From SIRX01 sp965213905 (GTDB lineage: Bacteria; Actinomycetota; Rubrobacteria; Rubrobacterales; Rubrobacteraceae): a stretch of DNA of 64,000 nucleotides. The position numbers and the translations under genes are program-made. The number at the start of each line of letters is the position of its first letter. Position 1 is the first letter of the stretch. Under the pieces are notes generated by a model. It was not told the DNA's origin. It saw nothing but the letters and a program-made list of their open reading frames with translations, and searched no databases. Below are positions 33,086-40,586 of this stretch, piece after piece. The DNA is taken from NCBI GenBank assembly GCA_965213905.1, contig OZ243922.1, positions 2,728,001 to 2,792,000 of the forward strand, read 5' to 3'.

Positions 33086-33706
33086 TTACAAAGTTTTTCT
33101 CAGGTAACGCCAGTCCCTGATGCCCAGAAAGTAACCGGTCGTTATCGAGCGTTGGCGTGAGATCTCCTCGTAGCCTTCGTCTTCGTAGAGCTTGATAGCC
33201 GGGGTGTTGTTGCCGCTGACGTGGAGCCCGACAGAGGTTTTGCCGGCTTCGCGGCCCAGGCTCTCCGCCTCGTGGAGCAGGTCGCGGGCCATACCCTGTT
33301 TCTTGTAGTCCTCGGTGACGACGAGCCGCTCGACGTAGGCTTCGGCGGGCCTGGGAGAGTACCGGGGATAGGAGAGCAGAATCGTCGCCCAAGCGGCGCG
33401 TATAAGGCCCAGGTTACTTTTGAGCGCGCGCCACAAACCCTGGGCCAGAACCGAATCCTGCGACTCCGCCGTCCGGACCCCCACGCTGGCGACCACCCGG
33501 TCCCCCGAAGCCGTGACGAGCGATTTTACGCCGCCGCAAGCGTGTTCCAGCTCCACCCACCGCCTCATTATCTCGTTCGAGACGCCCCGGTCTTCGCCGA
33601 AAACAGGGATGAACTGGTCCAGGAACCCCTCTACGACGAGCGCGGCGATCACCGGGTCGTCTTCGGGGTTTGCCAGGCGTACGGTAAAGGGCTCGATGGT
33701 AGCCAT
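33086..33706 (-). CDS. GNAT-family N-acetyltransferase
   Basis: A 206-residue GNAT protein. The acetyl-CoA loop appears as LVVTEDYKKQGMARDLLHEA, followed by GLHVSGNNTPAIKLYEDEGY, the typical beta5-alpha4 region. A longer N-terminal half (residues 1-110) is not specific enough for a substrate call. The frame extends to 33775, but ATG 33706-33704 starts MATIEPFTVRLANPEDDP, the usual GNAT beginning. No Shine-Dalgarno is visible, and TAAGAT lies 11 bases upstream. Confidence 0.78.
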   Translation of the reverse strand: MATIEPFTVRLANPEDDPVIAALVVEGFLDQFIPVFGEDRGVSNEIMRRWVELEHACGGVKSLVTASGDRVVASVGVRTAESQDSVLAQGLWRALKSNLGLIRAAWATILLSYPRYSPRPAEAYVERLVVTEDYKKQGMARDLLHEAESLGREAGKTSVGLHVSGNNTPAIKLYEDEGYEEISRQRSITTGYFLGIRDWRYLRKTL

Positions 33707-33902
33707 AACGCACGATGATCTTACCAGAGCCACAACGTCGGTAAGTGCTTCGGTAGATGCCGCGGCGGTTTTCACCCCACACTTGGGGCTCCAGAAGCTA
33801 CCCGAGGCTCTTGGCGGCGTAGATCTGGCTCCACGGCGAATATATGCTACTATCTGATGCGTTTGAAATTAAGTTGAACTTCGCAAAAAGCTCCGGAGGA
33901 TG

Positions 33903-34334
33903 ATGAAAAGTTACATGGCGCGGCCCCTCCAGGTCGAAAGAAAGTGGTACGTCGTAGACGCCGAAGGAAAGACCCTGGGCCGTCTGGCGACCGAGATCGC
34001 GCGCGTTCTGCGCGGCAAGAACAAAGCCCGGTACACCCCGCACGTGGATACCGGCGATTTCGTGGTCGTGGTCAACGCAGATCGCGTGACCGTAAGCGGC
34101 AAGAAAGCAGATCAGAAACTCTACCGGCGCCACACGGGCTATCCCGGCGGCCTCCGCGAGACCAGCTACGGGCAGATGATGGACCGCAAGCCGACCGAGA
34201 TACTGCGCAAGGCCGTCTACGGCATGATGCCCAAGACGCGCCTCGCGCGCCAGCAATTCAAGAAGTTGAAGATCTACGCGGGCCCCGAGCACCCACACGA
34301 GGCCCAGCGTCCCGAACCATATGAGGTGAGCTAA
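33903..34334 (+). CDS. rplM: 50S ribosomal protein L13
   Basis: A 143-residue L13. MKSYMARPLQVERKWYVVDA, GKTLGRLATEIARVLRGK, TGDFVVVVNADRV, YRRHTGYPGGLRE and YAGPEHPHEAQRPEP are all family-typical. Two adjacent ATG codons (33900 and 33903) follow GGAGG; the second gives the standard N terminus and slightly better spacing. It forms the usual rplM-rpsI pair. A short palindrome, AAGTTGAACTT, lies about 20 bases before the ribosome-binding site, but I cannot assign it. Confidence 0.97.
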   Translation: MKSYMARPLQVERKWYVVDAEGKTLGRLATEIARVLRGKNKARYTPHVDTGDFVVVVNADRVTVSGKKADQKLYRRHTGYPGGLRETSYGQMMDRKPTEILRKAVYGMMPKTRLARQQFKKLKIYAGPEHPHEAQRPEPYEVS

Positions 34335-34335
34335 C

Positions 34336-34728
34336 ATGGCCGAGGCTTTGTACACGGGAACTGGTCGGCGCAAGACTTCGGTGGCGAGGGTACGACTGCT
34401 ACCGGGTGACGGTAAAATAATGGTGAACGGCCGGGATTACGCCGAGTACTTCCCCCGCCCAGCCTACCAGACGGTGGTCCGGGCGCCGCTGGAACTCCTC
34501 GGGACGGGCGCAAACTACGACGTGGTGGCGAAGGTCGAGGGTGGCGGCCTGACCGGTCAGGCGGACGCCATGCGCCACGGCATAGCCCGGGCGCTCTCCG
34601 AAGAGTCGCAGGAAGCGCGGGGCGAGTTGAAGAACGCCGGGCTGCTCACGCGGGACTCCCGGGCCGTCGAGCGAAAGAAATACGGCCTCAAAAAGGCCCG
34701 CAAGCGCCCGCAGTTCTCCAAGCGCTAA
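34336..34728 (+). CDS. rpsI: 30S ribosomal protein S9
   Basis: A 130-residue S9 with TGRRKTSVARVRLLPGDGKI, EYFPRPAYQTVVRAPLELL, GQADAMRHGIARAL and the invariant basic end KKYGLKKARKRPQFSKR, whose terminal SKR reaches the P-site tRNA. The start ATG is one base after the rplM stop, giving strong coupling. glmM follows after 71 bases, which contain an inverted CCGGAAA/TTTCCGG pair that could partly attenuate transcription. Confidence 0.97.
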   Translation: MAEALYTGTGRRKTSVARVRLLPGDGKIMVNGRDYAEYFPRPAYQTVVRAPLELLGTGANYDVVAKVEGGGLTGQADAMRHGIARALSEESQEARGELKNAGLLTRDSRAVERKKYGLKKARKRPQFSKR

Positions 34729-34799
34729 CCCGGAAAATTCTTATTTACGGGCGGGCCTTTCCGGATACGGAAGGGTCCGTCCGGCGTTTGGAGGTTTCT

Positions 34800-36152
34800 T
34801 TGCACCAGGAGATCGCTTTCGGGACCGACGGGGTGCGCGGGGTCGCCAATAAGGACTTGACCCCGGAGAAAGCCCTGCGGCTCGGCCTGGCGGCCGCCCG
34901 AACTTTCGGGGGCCGCATCGTCGTGGGCCGGGACACCCGGCTCTCGGGCGGAATGCTCTCTTGCGCGCTGGCCGCCGGGATCTCCAGCGGCGGCGGGGAG
35001 GTCGTGGATCTGGGCGTCATGCCCACGCCGGGCGTCGCTGCCCTGGCGCCGGAGCTCGGCGCCGCCGCGGCGGGGGTCGTCAGTGCTTCCCACAACCCGT
35101 ACCCGGACAACGGCATAAAGTTTTTTTCCGGCGCGGGGCACAAGCTCACCACCGAGACCGAAGACGAGTTACAGAGGTTGACCGCCGAGGAGATCGAGAG
35201 GCCTTTCGGGGGTGGGGTGGGGGCCGTTACAACCTCCGAAGACGCCGTCTCCTTGTACGCCGGGCTGCTCTTGAACCGGGTAAAGCCGGACGCCAGAGGG
35301 ACGAAGGTGTTGCTCGACTGCGCCAACGGCGCGGCGTTCGAGGTGGCCCCGCGGGTCTTCGGGGAGTTGGGGATCCGCCCCACGGTCGTGGGCGACGGGC
35401 CGGACGGCACTAACATAAACGCCGGGTGCGGGTCTACCCACGTAGACAAACTGGACGTGGCGGGCCACGATGTCGCGTTCGCCTTTGACGGGGACGCCGA
35501 CCGGGTGTTGGCGGTAGACGAGAAAGGAAACGTGGTGGACGGCGACCGGATAATCGCCATCCTCGCCCGGGACCTCAAAGATCGCGGAAAACTCGCCGGC
35601 GTCGTCGTGGTTACGGTGATGAGCAACCTCGGCTTTCACAAGGCTATGGAGACGCTGAACGTGCCTTACGAAGTGACGCCGGTCGGGGACCGGCACGTCG
35701 CCCAGGAGATGACGCGCCGCCAGGCCTCCCTGGGCGGGGAGCAGTCGGGCCATGTTATTCTTTCGGAATACGTGACCACCGGAGACGGGCTCGTCACGGC
35801 GCTTGCGTTGCTGGACGTAATGGCGCGCAGCGGAAAGCCGCTCTCGGAGCTTGCGGCCGTAATGGAAGTCTATCCGCAGAGCCTCATCAACGTGGCCGTG
35901 GAGCGGGCGTCGCTCGCCGGTTCCGTGGCGGCGTCGGGGGCGGTAAGGGCTGCGGTCTCCGGGGCCGAAGCCCGGCTCGGCGGAGAGGGGCGTATACTGC
36001 TCCGGCCCAGCGGGACGGAACCCCTGGTCCGGGTAATGGTCGAGCACGAAGATGAGAAAGTGTGCCGGGAGGTCTGCGAAGAAGTCGCGGAGGTCGTGGC
36101 GGACGTGGGAACAGATGCGGGAACGGATGCGGGAGCGGAGGTAGAGGTTTGA
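34800..36152 (+). CDS. glmM: Phosphoglucosamine mutase
   Basis: Converts glucosamine-6-P to glucosamine-1-P for UDP-GlcNAc and peptidoglycan. FGTDGVRGVANKDLTPEKAL, the phosphoserine loop GVVSASHNPYPDNGIKFFSG, the metal loop FAFDGDADRVLAVD, GGEQSGHVILSEY and the phosphate-binding RPSGTEPLVRVMVE are all present. The frame is open from TTG 34788, but TTG 34800 has GGAGG five bases upstream and gives the normal N terminus (450 residues). The stop overlaps the next start (TTGA). The rpsI-glmM order is common in Gram-positive genomes. Confidence 0.95.
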   Translation: MHQEIAFGTDGVRGVANKDLTPEKALRLGLAAARTFGGRIVVGRDTRLSGGMLSCALAAGISSGGGEVVDLGVMPTPGVAALAPELGAAAAGVVSASHNPYPDNGIKFFSGAGHKLTTETEDELQRLTAEEIERPFGGGVGAVTTSEDAVSLYAGLLLNRVKPDARGTKVLLDCANGAAFEVAPRVFGELGIRPTVVGDGPDGTNINAGCGSTHVDKLDVAGHDVAFAFDGDADRVLAVDEKGNVVDGDRIIAILARDLKDRGKLAGVVVVTVMSNLGFHKAMETLNVPYEVTPVGDRHVAQEMTRRQASLGGEQSGHVILSEYVTTGDGLVTALALLDVMARSGKPLSELAAVMEVYPQSLINVAVERASLAGSVAASGAVRAAVSGAEARLGGEGRILLRPSGTEPLVRVMVEHEDEKVCREVCEEVAEVVADVGTDAGTDAGAEVEV

Positions 36153-37006
36153 GGTTTGTTGGCTGCGCGCTGGCGTGGAGACCGGGTGAGGCGCGGGACA
36201 AGGTATCCTGCCTGGCGGCGATGGACGAGCGGGGCAGCATCATCGCAAACTCGTTCGCCGGGGACGCGGAGGAGATCTCGGCCTCCGCCAAAGGGTACGC
36301 CGACGGGCGCCGCGGCGTGCTCCTCGGCGTAGACGCCCCGCTCTCGGTGCCAAACGAACGGGGGACCCGTGGGATCGAGCGCGTGCTCTCCAGGCTTTCT
36401 TTACCGGCTTACTCCGCGAGCCGCAAGATGTTCGGCGGCGAGCCCTACCCGGAAGAACTTTTGGCGGCCCTGCAGGAGATCGGTATAGAGTACACCGACT
36501 ACCCGTTTGCCCGCGTGCGGGGCCAGAGCGTGGCCGTGGAAGTAGATTCCGGGGCGACGCTCAAAATACTCTCCCTCGAACGCGACCAGGACGACCGCAA
36601 CGGCGACCTGGCCCGGAAACTCCGTGAGAGGGGGGACCCGAAGTTCCGCAAGGGCAACAAAGAAGAGCGGGCGACGGCGCTAAAGGGCGCGATAGACGTG
36701 CTGTGGAACGCCCCGGGGCTGAGGATGAGGACCGGAAACCTCTCCTCGGACCTCGGTTCCCCGGAGAACGTGGACATCTCGAAGCTGGACGTGGGCCCCA
36801 AACTCTCGCACGCGGACCTCGACCGTCTTTCTAGCCTCGTCGAGGCGACGCTGGCGGCCTACACCGTACACCGGCACTGGAAGGGCCGGGGTGGCTCCAT
36901 AGTCGTGGGTTCCGGTTACGAAGGCTCCGTACTCCTTCCCGCCTCCGAGACGCTGCACGAAAGAATAGCCGAAGAGTGCCGCGGCGCCGGGATCCCGTAC
37001 GTCTAA
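36149..37006 (+). CDS. DUF429-type protein (predicted RNase H-like fold)
   Basis: A 285-residue protein. TTG 36149 overlaps the glmM stop and begins LRFVGCALAWRPGEARDKVS, an RNase H-like first strand. GVLLGVDAPLSVPNERGTRG is the DUF429 signature with its conserved aspartate, and AYTVHRHWKGRG lies near the C terminus. The family is conserved but uncharacterised; a nuclease is predicted from fold only. It lies two bases before hisF, so it is co-translated with the glmM-his-trpE cluster. Confidence 0.72.
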   Translation: MRFVGCALAWRPGEARDKVSCLAAMDERGSIIANSFAGDAEEISASAKGYADGRRGVLLGVDAPLSVPNERGTRGIERVLSRLSLPAYSASRKMFGGEPYPEELLAALQEIGIEYTDYPFARVRGQSVAVEVDSGATLKILSLERDQDDRNGDLARKLRERGDPKFRKGNKEERATALKGAIDVLWNAPGLRMRTGNLSSDLGSPENVDISKLDVGPKLSHADLDRLSSLVEATLAAYTVHRHWKGRGGSIVVGSGYEGSVLLPASETLHERIAEECRGAGIPYV

Positions 37007-37007
37007 C

Positions 37008-37766
37008 ATGGGGCTCTGCGTACGCATAATCCCGTGCCTCGACGTAAACGCGGGCCGCGTTGTCAAGGGCACGAAGTTCAAAAACCTCCGGGACGCCGGA
37101 GACCCGGTCGAGCTGGCGGCCCTCTACGACCGGGAGGGGGCGGATGAGATCGTCTTCTACGACATAACCGCCTCCCACGAACGCCGCGACACGGCTACAA
37201 AGCTCGCCCGCCGCACCGCCGAAGAGGTCTTTATCCCCTACACCATCGGCGGCGGCGTCCGGACCGGGGACGACATGCGCGCCATGCTCCGGGCCGGGGC
37301 CGACAAGGTTTCCGTAAACAGCGCCGCCGTAAACAACCCGGACCTCATAAGCGCCGGGGCCGAACGTTTCGGCAGCCAGTGTGTAGTCCTGAGCGTGGAC
37401 GTAAAGCGCCGGCAGTCGGGGACGGGTTGGGAGGTATATCTCAACGGCGGCCGGTTGAACACAGAGATGGGCGCCCTGGAATGGCTCGTAGAAGGCGAGA
37501 AGCGGGGGGCCGGGGAGTTCGTGCTCAACAGCATGGACGCCGACGGCACCGAGGGCGGCTATGACCTGGATTTGATCTCCTCCGTCGCAGAGAAGACCAA
37601 CCTCCCGATAGTCGCCTCCGGTGGCGCCGGTGGCCCCGAAGACATGGTCTCCGCCGTAGAGGCCGGGGCTGGAGCCGTACTCGCCGCCAGCATATTCCAC
37701 TTCAACGAATGGAGCATTGAGTCAGTCAAACGACACATGTCCGAGGCCGGGGTTCCGGTCCGGTGA
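37008..37766 (+). CDS. hisF: Imidazole glycerol phosphate synthase, cyclase subunit
   Basis: A 252-residue TIM-barrel cyclase that pairs with HisH. IIPCLDVNAGRVVKGTKF with the catalytic aspartate, EIVFYDITASHERRDT, TIGGGVRTGDDMRAMLRAGA, LNSMDADGTEGGYDLDLI with the second aspartate and ASGGAGGPEDMVSAVEAGAG are all present. It is separated from the main his operon by about 13 kb. The end overlaps hisIE by four bases (GTGA). Confidence 0.96.
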   Translation: MGLCVRIIPCLDVNAGRVVKGTKFKNLRDAGDPVELAALYDREGADEIVFYDITASHERRDTATKLARRTAEEVFIPYTIGGGVRTGDDMRAMLRAGADKVSVNSAAVNNPDLISAGAERFGSQCVVLSVDVKRRQSGTGWEVYLNGGRLNTEMGALEWLVEGEKRGAGEFVLNSMDADGTEGGYDLDLISSVAEKTNLPIVASGGAGGPEDMVSAVEAGAGAVLAASIFHFNEWSIESVKRHMSEAGVPVR

Positions 37767-38404
37767 GCAGCGTGGAGAGCATCCGGTTCGACGAAAACGG
37801 CCTCGTGCCCGTGGTAGCCCAGGACGTTCACACTGGCGAGGTCTTGACGCTCGCCTACGCGAACCGCGAGGCCGTAGAAAAGACGCTATCCGAGGGGGAA
37901 GCCAACTACTACTCCCGGTCGCGGCGGGAGTTGTGGCGCAAGGGGGCGACGAGTGGCAACACGCAGGTCGTGGCCGAGGTACGACTGGACTGCGACGCCG
38001 ACGCGCTACTCTACCGGGTCGAGCCGCGCGGCCCGGCGTGCCACACCGGCGGGCGGACTTGTTTCTTCACCACGGTCGCGGGTGAGGGCGTGGGCGTGGC
38101 CGCCGAAGGTTCCGGCGACGGCGAGGGGTTTGGGACGACGGTCGAGCGGCTGGCCCGGACGATAGAGGAGCGCCGCCGGGAGATGCCGGAAGGTTCTTAC
38201 ACGGCGGAGTTGATCCGCCGCGGCCCCGAGAGGGTGGCCCAGAAGGTCGGCGAGGAGGCCGTCGAGGTGGTGATAGCCGCACTCCGGAAAGACCGGGTGG
38301 CGGAGGAAACGGCGGACCTCGTATATCACCTGCTGGTTCTGCTGGAGGAGCGGGATGTGAACCTCGACGAGGTGGCGCGGGTCCTAAATGGCCGGCACCG
38401 CTAA
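37763..38404 (+). CDS. hisI: Phosphoribosyl-AMP cyclohydrolase / phosphoribosyl-ATP pyrophosphatase (bifunctional)
   Basis: A 213-residue HisIE fusion. The cyclohydrolase half has AQDVHTGEVLTLAYANREAV, SRSRRELWRKGATSGNTQ and the zinc-site CDADALLYRVEPRGPACHTG with TCFF. The pyrophosphatase half (from about residue 125) has ERLARTIEERRREMPEGSYT, GEEAVEVVIAALRKDR and LVYHLLVLLEERDVNLDEV. Actinobacteria often keep HisI and HisE separate, so the fusion is of interest for placement. The start GTG overlaps hisF and the end overlaps trpE by 17 bases. Confidence 0.95.
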   Translation: MSSVESIRFDENGLVPVVAQDVHTGEVLTLAYANREAVEKTLSEGEANYYSRSRRELWRKGATSGNTQVVAEVRLDCDADALLYRVEPRGPACHTGGRTCFFTTVAGEGVGVAAEGSGDGEGFGTTVERLARTIEERRREMPEGSYTAELIRRGPERVAQKVGEEAVEVVIAALRKDRVAEETADLVYHLLVLLEERDVNLDEVARVLNGRHR

Positions 38405-39911
38405 CCCGCGGCTTGTCCCCTCCCTGAACGAGGCCCGCGGGCTCGCCCGCGGCCACGACGTGGTGCCGGTATACGCGGAGTTCATCGGGGACCTCGAAAC
38501 CCCGATCTCCGCCGTTATGAAGTTTTCGGATGAAGAGAACGTCTTCTTGCTGGAGAGTGCGGAGGGGGGAGAACGCTTCGCGCGTTACTCGTTTCTCGGC
38601 TTCGATCCCAAACGTACGCTCTCTTACCGGGCCGGTGTCTACACCGTCGTGGACGCCGACGGGGTGCGGGAGGTGCCGGCGGAGGACCCTTTTCGGGGCC
38701 TGGCGGATATCGTGGGTAAAAAGAGCGTCGCCCCACTACCGAACCTCCCGGCCTTCGTGGGCGGCGCCGTTGGGTATTTCTCGTACGACGCGGTGCGCTA
38801 CCTGGAGAATTTGCCGGATGCTCCACCCGACGACCTCGACGTGCCGGAGGCTTACTTCGTCATTACCGACACGCTCGTCGTCTTCGACCACCTCCGGCAT
38901 CGCATCCTCGTCGTCGCGCTGGTGGATGCGGCGCGGTTGCGCGACGTGGAGGGGGAGGGTTTCGCGGCGGCTTACCGGCGTGCGGCGGACGACATCCGGC
39001 GGATAGTGGGGCGCCTCTCGGCGCCCGCAAGGGACCGGAGCCCGAACGGGGGCGTCGGCGGGGCGCCGGACGTTTCGTCCAACCTCACCCGGACGGAGTA
39101 CGAAGAGGCCGTGGAGAAAGCGAAAGAGTATATCCGGGCGGGGGATGCGTTCCAAGTGGTGCCGTCGCAGCGGTTCCAGGCGGAGATCGGGGACCTCGAC
39201 CCCCTGTTGCTCTACCGGGGCCTCCGCAGCGTCAACCCGTCGCCCTACATGACGTACCTGAAGCTCGGGGACTTCTACATAGTCGGGGCCTCGCCGGAGC
39301 CGTTGGTCCGGGTCGAGGAAGATCGGGTAATGACCCGTCCCGTGGCGGGAACCCGGTGGCGGGGCGCGTCGCCCGAAGAAGACGCGGCGTTGATGGAAGA
39401 GTTGCTCGCGGACGAGAAAGAGCGGGCCGAGCACGTAATGCTCGTGGACCTCGGACGCAACGACCTGGGGCGGGTCAGCGAGACCGGCACCGTAGAACTC
39501 GCGGACTTCATGGACGTGGAGAGCTACTCGCACGTCATGCACATCGTCTCGACCGTCGAGGGGAAGCTGCGGGAGGGCCTCACCGCGCTCGACGCGCTGG
39601 CCGCGGCCTTCCCGGCCGGTACGGTCTCCGGCGCCCCGAAGGTGCGGGCGATGGAGATCATCGACGAGCTAGAACCTACCCGGCGCGGCCCTTACGCGGG
39701 CGCCACCGGATACTACGGCGTGGACGGCCGCCTGGATACCTGCATAACGCTCCGTACCGCCCTCGTGAAGAACGGTACGGCTTACTTCCAGGCCGGCGGC
39801 GGCGTCGTGGCCGACTCGGTCCCTTCCCTGGAGTACGAAGAGAGCCGCAACAAGGCCGGGGCGATAGCGCGGGCGCTGGAGGTCGCCCGCAGCCGGGAGA
39901 TGTGGCTTTAA
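38388..39911 (+). CDS. trpE: Anthranilate synthase component I
   Basis: A 507-residue chorismate-using enzyme. The tryptophan feedback-site motif is seen in VFLLESAEGGERFARYSFLG (LLES). The catalytic core has DAFQVVPSQRF, NPSPYMTYLKLGDFYIVGAS, MLVDLGRNDLGRVSETG, FPAGTVSGAPKVRAMEIIDE and GYYGVDGRLDTCI. It is the last gene of the glmM-hisF-hisIE-trpE cluster. Its amidotransferase partner trpG lies about 18 kb away with trpD and trpC. A strong stem follows the stop. Confidence 0.95.
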   Translation: MAGTANPRLVPSLNEARGLARGHDVVPVYAEFIGDLETPISAVMKFSDEENVFLLESAEGGERFARYSFLGFDPKRTLSYRAGVYTVVDADGVREVPAEDPFRGLADIVGKKSVAPLPNLPAFVGGAVGYFSYDAVRYLENLPDAPPDDLDVPEAYFVITDTLVVFDHLRHRILVVALVDAARLRDVEGEGFAAAYRRAADDIRRIVGRLSAPARDRSPNGGVGGAPDVSSNLTRTEYEEAVEKAKEYIRAGDAFQVVPSQRFQAEIGDLDPLLLYRGLRSVNPSPYMTYLKLGDFYIVGASPEPLVRVEEDRVMTRPVAGTRWRGASPEEDAALMEELLADEKERAEHVMLVDLGRNDLGRVSETGTVELADFMDVESYSHVMHIVSTVEGKLREGLTALDALAAAFPAGTVSGAPKVRAMEIIDELEPTRRGPYAGATGYYGVDGRLDTCITLRTALVKNGTAYFQAGGGVVADSVPSLEYEESRNKAGAIARALEVARSREMWL

Positions 39912-39931
39912 CGGGCTTCCCCGTAACGGGC

Positions 39932-39966
39932 GGGGACCGGTCCGGGAGCTAGCCGCGCCGGTCCCC
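39932..39966 (+). terminator. Stem-loop after trpE
   Basis: GGGGACCGG (39932-39940) pairs perfectly with CCGGTCCCC (39958-39966) across a 17-base loop. There is no T-run; the -10 of plsY follows at once. It probably marks the end of the trpE cluster. Confidence 0.5.
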
Positions 39967-39973
39967 GTTAAGC

Positions 39974-39979
39974 TATAAT
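39974..39979 (+). promoter_or_regulatory. Perfect -10 TATAAT seven bases before the plsY ATG
   Basis: TATAAT ends seven bases before ATG 39987 and no Shine-Dalgarno is present, predicting a leaderless plsY transcript. No convincing -35 is seen at 16-18 bases upstream; the region overlaps the terminator-like stem. Confidence 0.6.
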
Positions 39980-39986
39980 TCCGGCC

Positions 39987-40586
39987 ATGTTAGGGGCGTT
40001 TATCGTATTCTTCGGCTACTTGTTGGGCGCCGTTCCGACCGGCCTTCTGGTCGGGAAGGCGGCGGGCGTAGACATTCGGAAAGTAGGCAGCGGAAACATC
40101 GGCACCGCCAACGTCCTCAGGGCGGCGGGTAAGTGGGCCGCCGCCCTGACGATGTTCGGGGATATGCTCAAGGGTCTGATCCCGGTTTTGCTGGCGCGGC
40201 TGGTGGTGGATGAACCTTGGATCGTCGCGCTCACCGCCCTGGCTTCGGTGGTCGGACACTGCTGGCCGGTATTTCTGCGCTTTAGGGGTGGAAAGGGCGT
40301 GGCTACGGGCGCCGGAACGATACTCGCCCTGGCGCCGCTCCTGGGGCTCGGGCTTTTCGGGCTCTGGTGGGTCGTGGCGCTGGCGAGCCGGTATACTTCC
40401 CTGGCGGCGATCGTCACAATGGCCGCCGGGGCGCCCATGTTTCTCGTCTTCGGCCAGCCGGTACCCTACGTGCTCTACACCCTCGTGGGTGGCGCGCTGG
40501 TCATCTGGTTGCACCGAGAAAACGTCCGGGCGCTCTTGAACGGCACGGAGAGAAAGGTTGGTCAGAAGGTGGACAAGCGTGGATAG
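39987..40586 (+). CDS. plsY: Glycerol-3-phosphate acyltransferase PlsY
   Basis: A 199-residue polytopic membrane enzyme that acylates glycerol-3-phosphate from acyl phosphate. The three active-site loops are visible: VGSGNIGTANVLRAAGKW (loop 1), LRFRGGKGVATGAGTI (loop 2) and a C-terminal WLHRENVRALLNGTE (loop 3). About five hydrophobic spans lie between them. The acyl-phosphate producer PlsX is not in this window. The next gene begins inside the last codons. Confidence 0.94.
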   Translation: MLGAFIVFFGYLLGAVPTGLLVGKAAGVDIRKVGSGNIGTANVLRAAGKWAAALTMFGDMLKGLIPVLLARLVVDEPWIVALTALASVVGHCWPVFLRFRGGKGVATGAGTILALAPLLGLGLFGLWWVVALASRYTSLAAIVTMAAGAPMFLVFGQPVPYVLYTLVGGALVIWLHRENVRALLNGTERKVGQKVDKRG

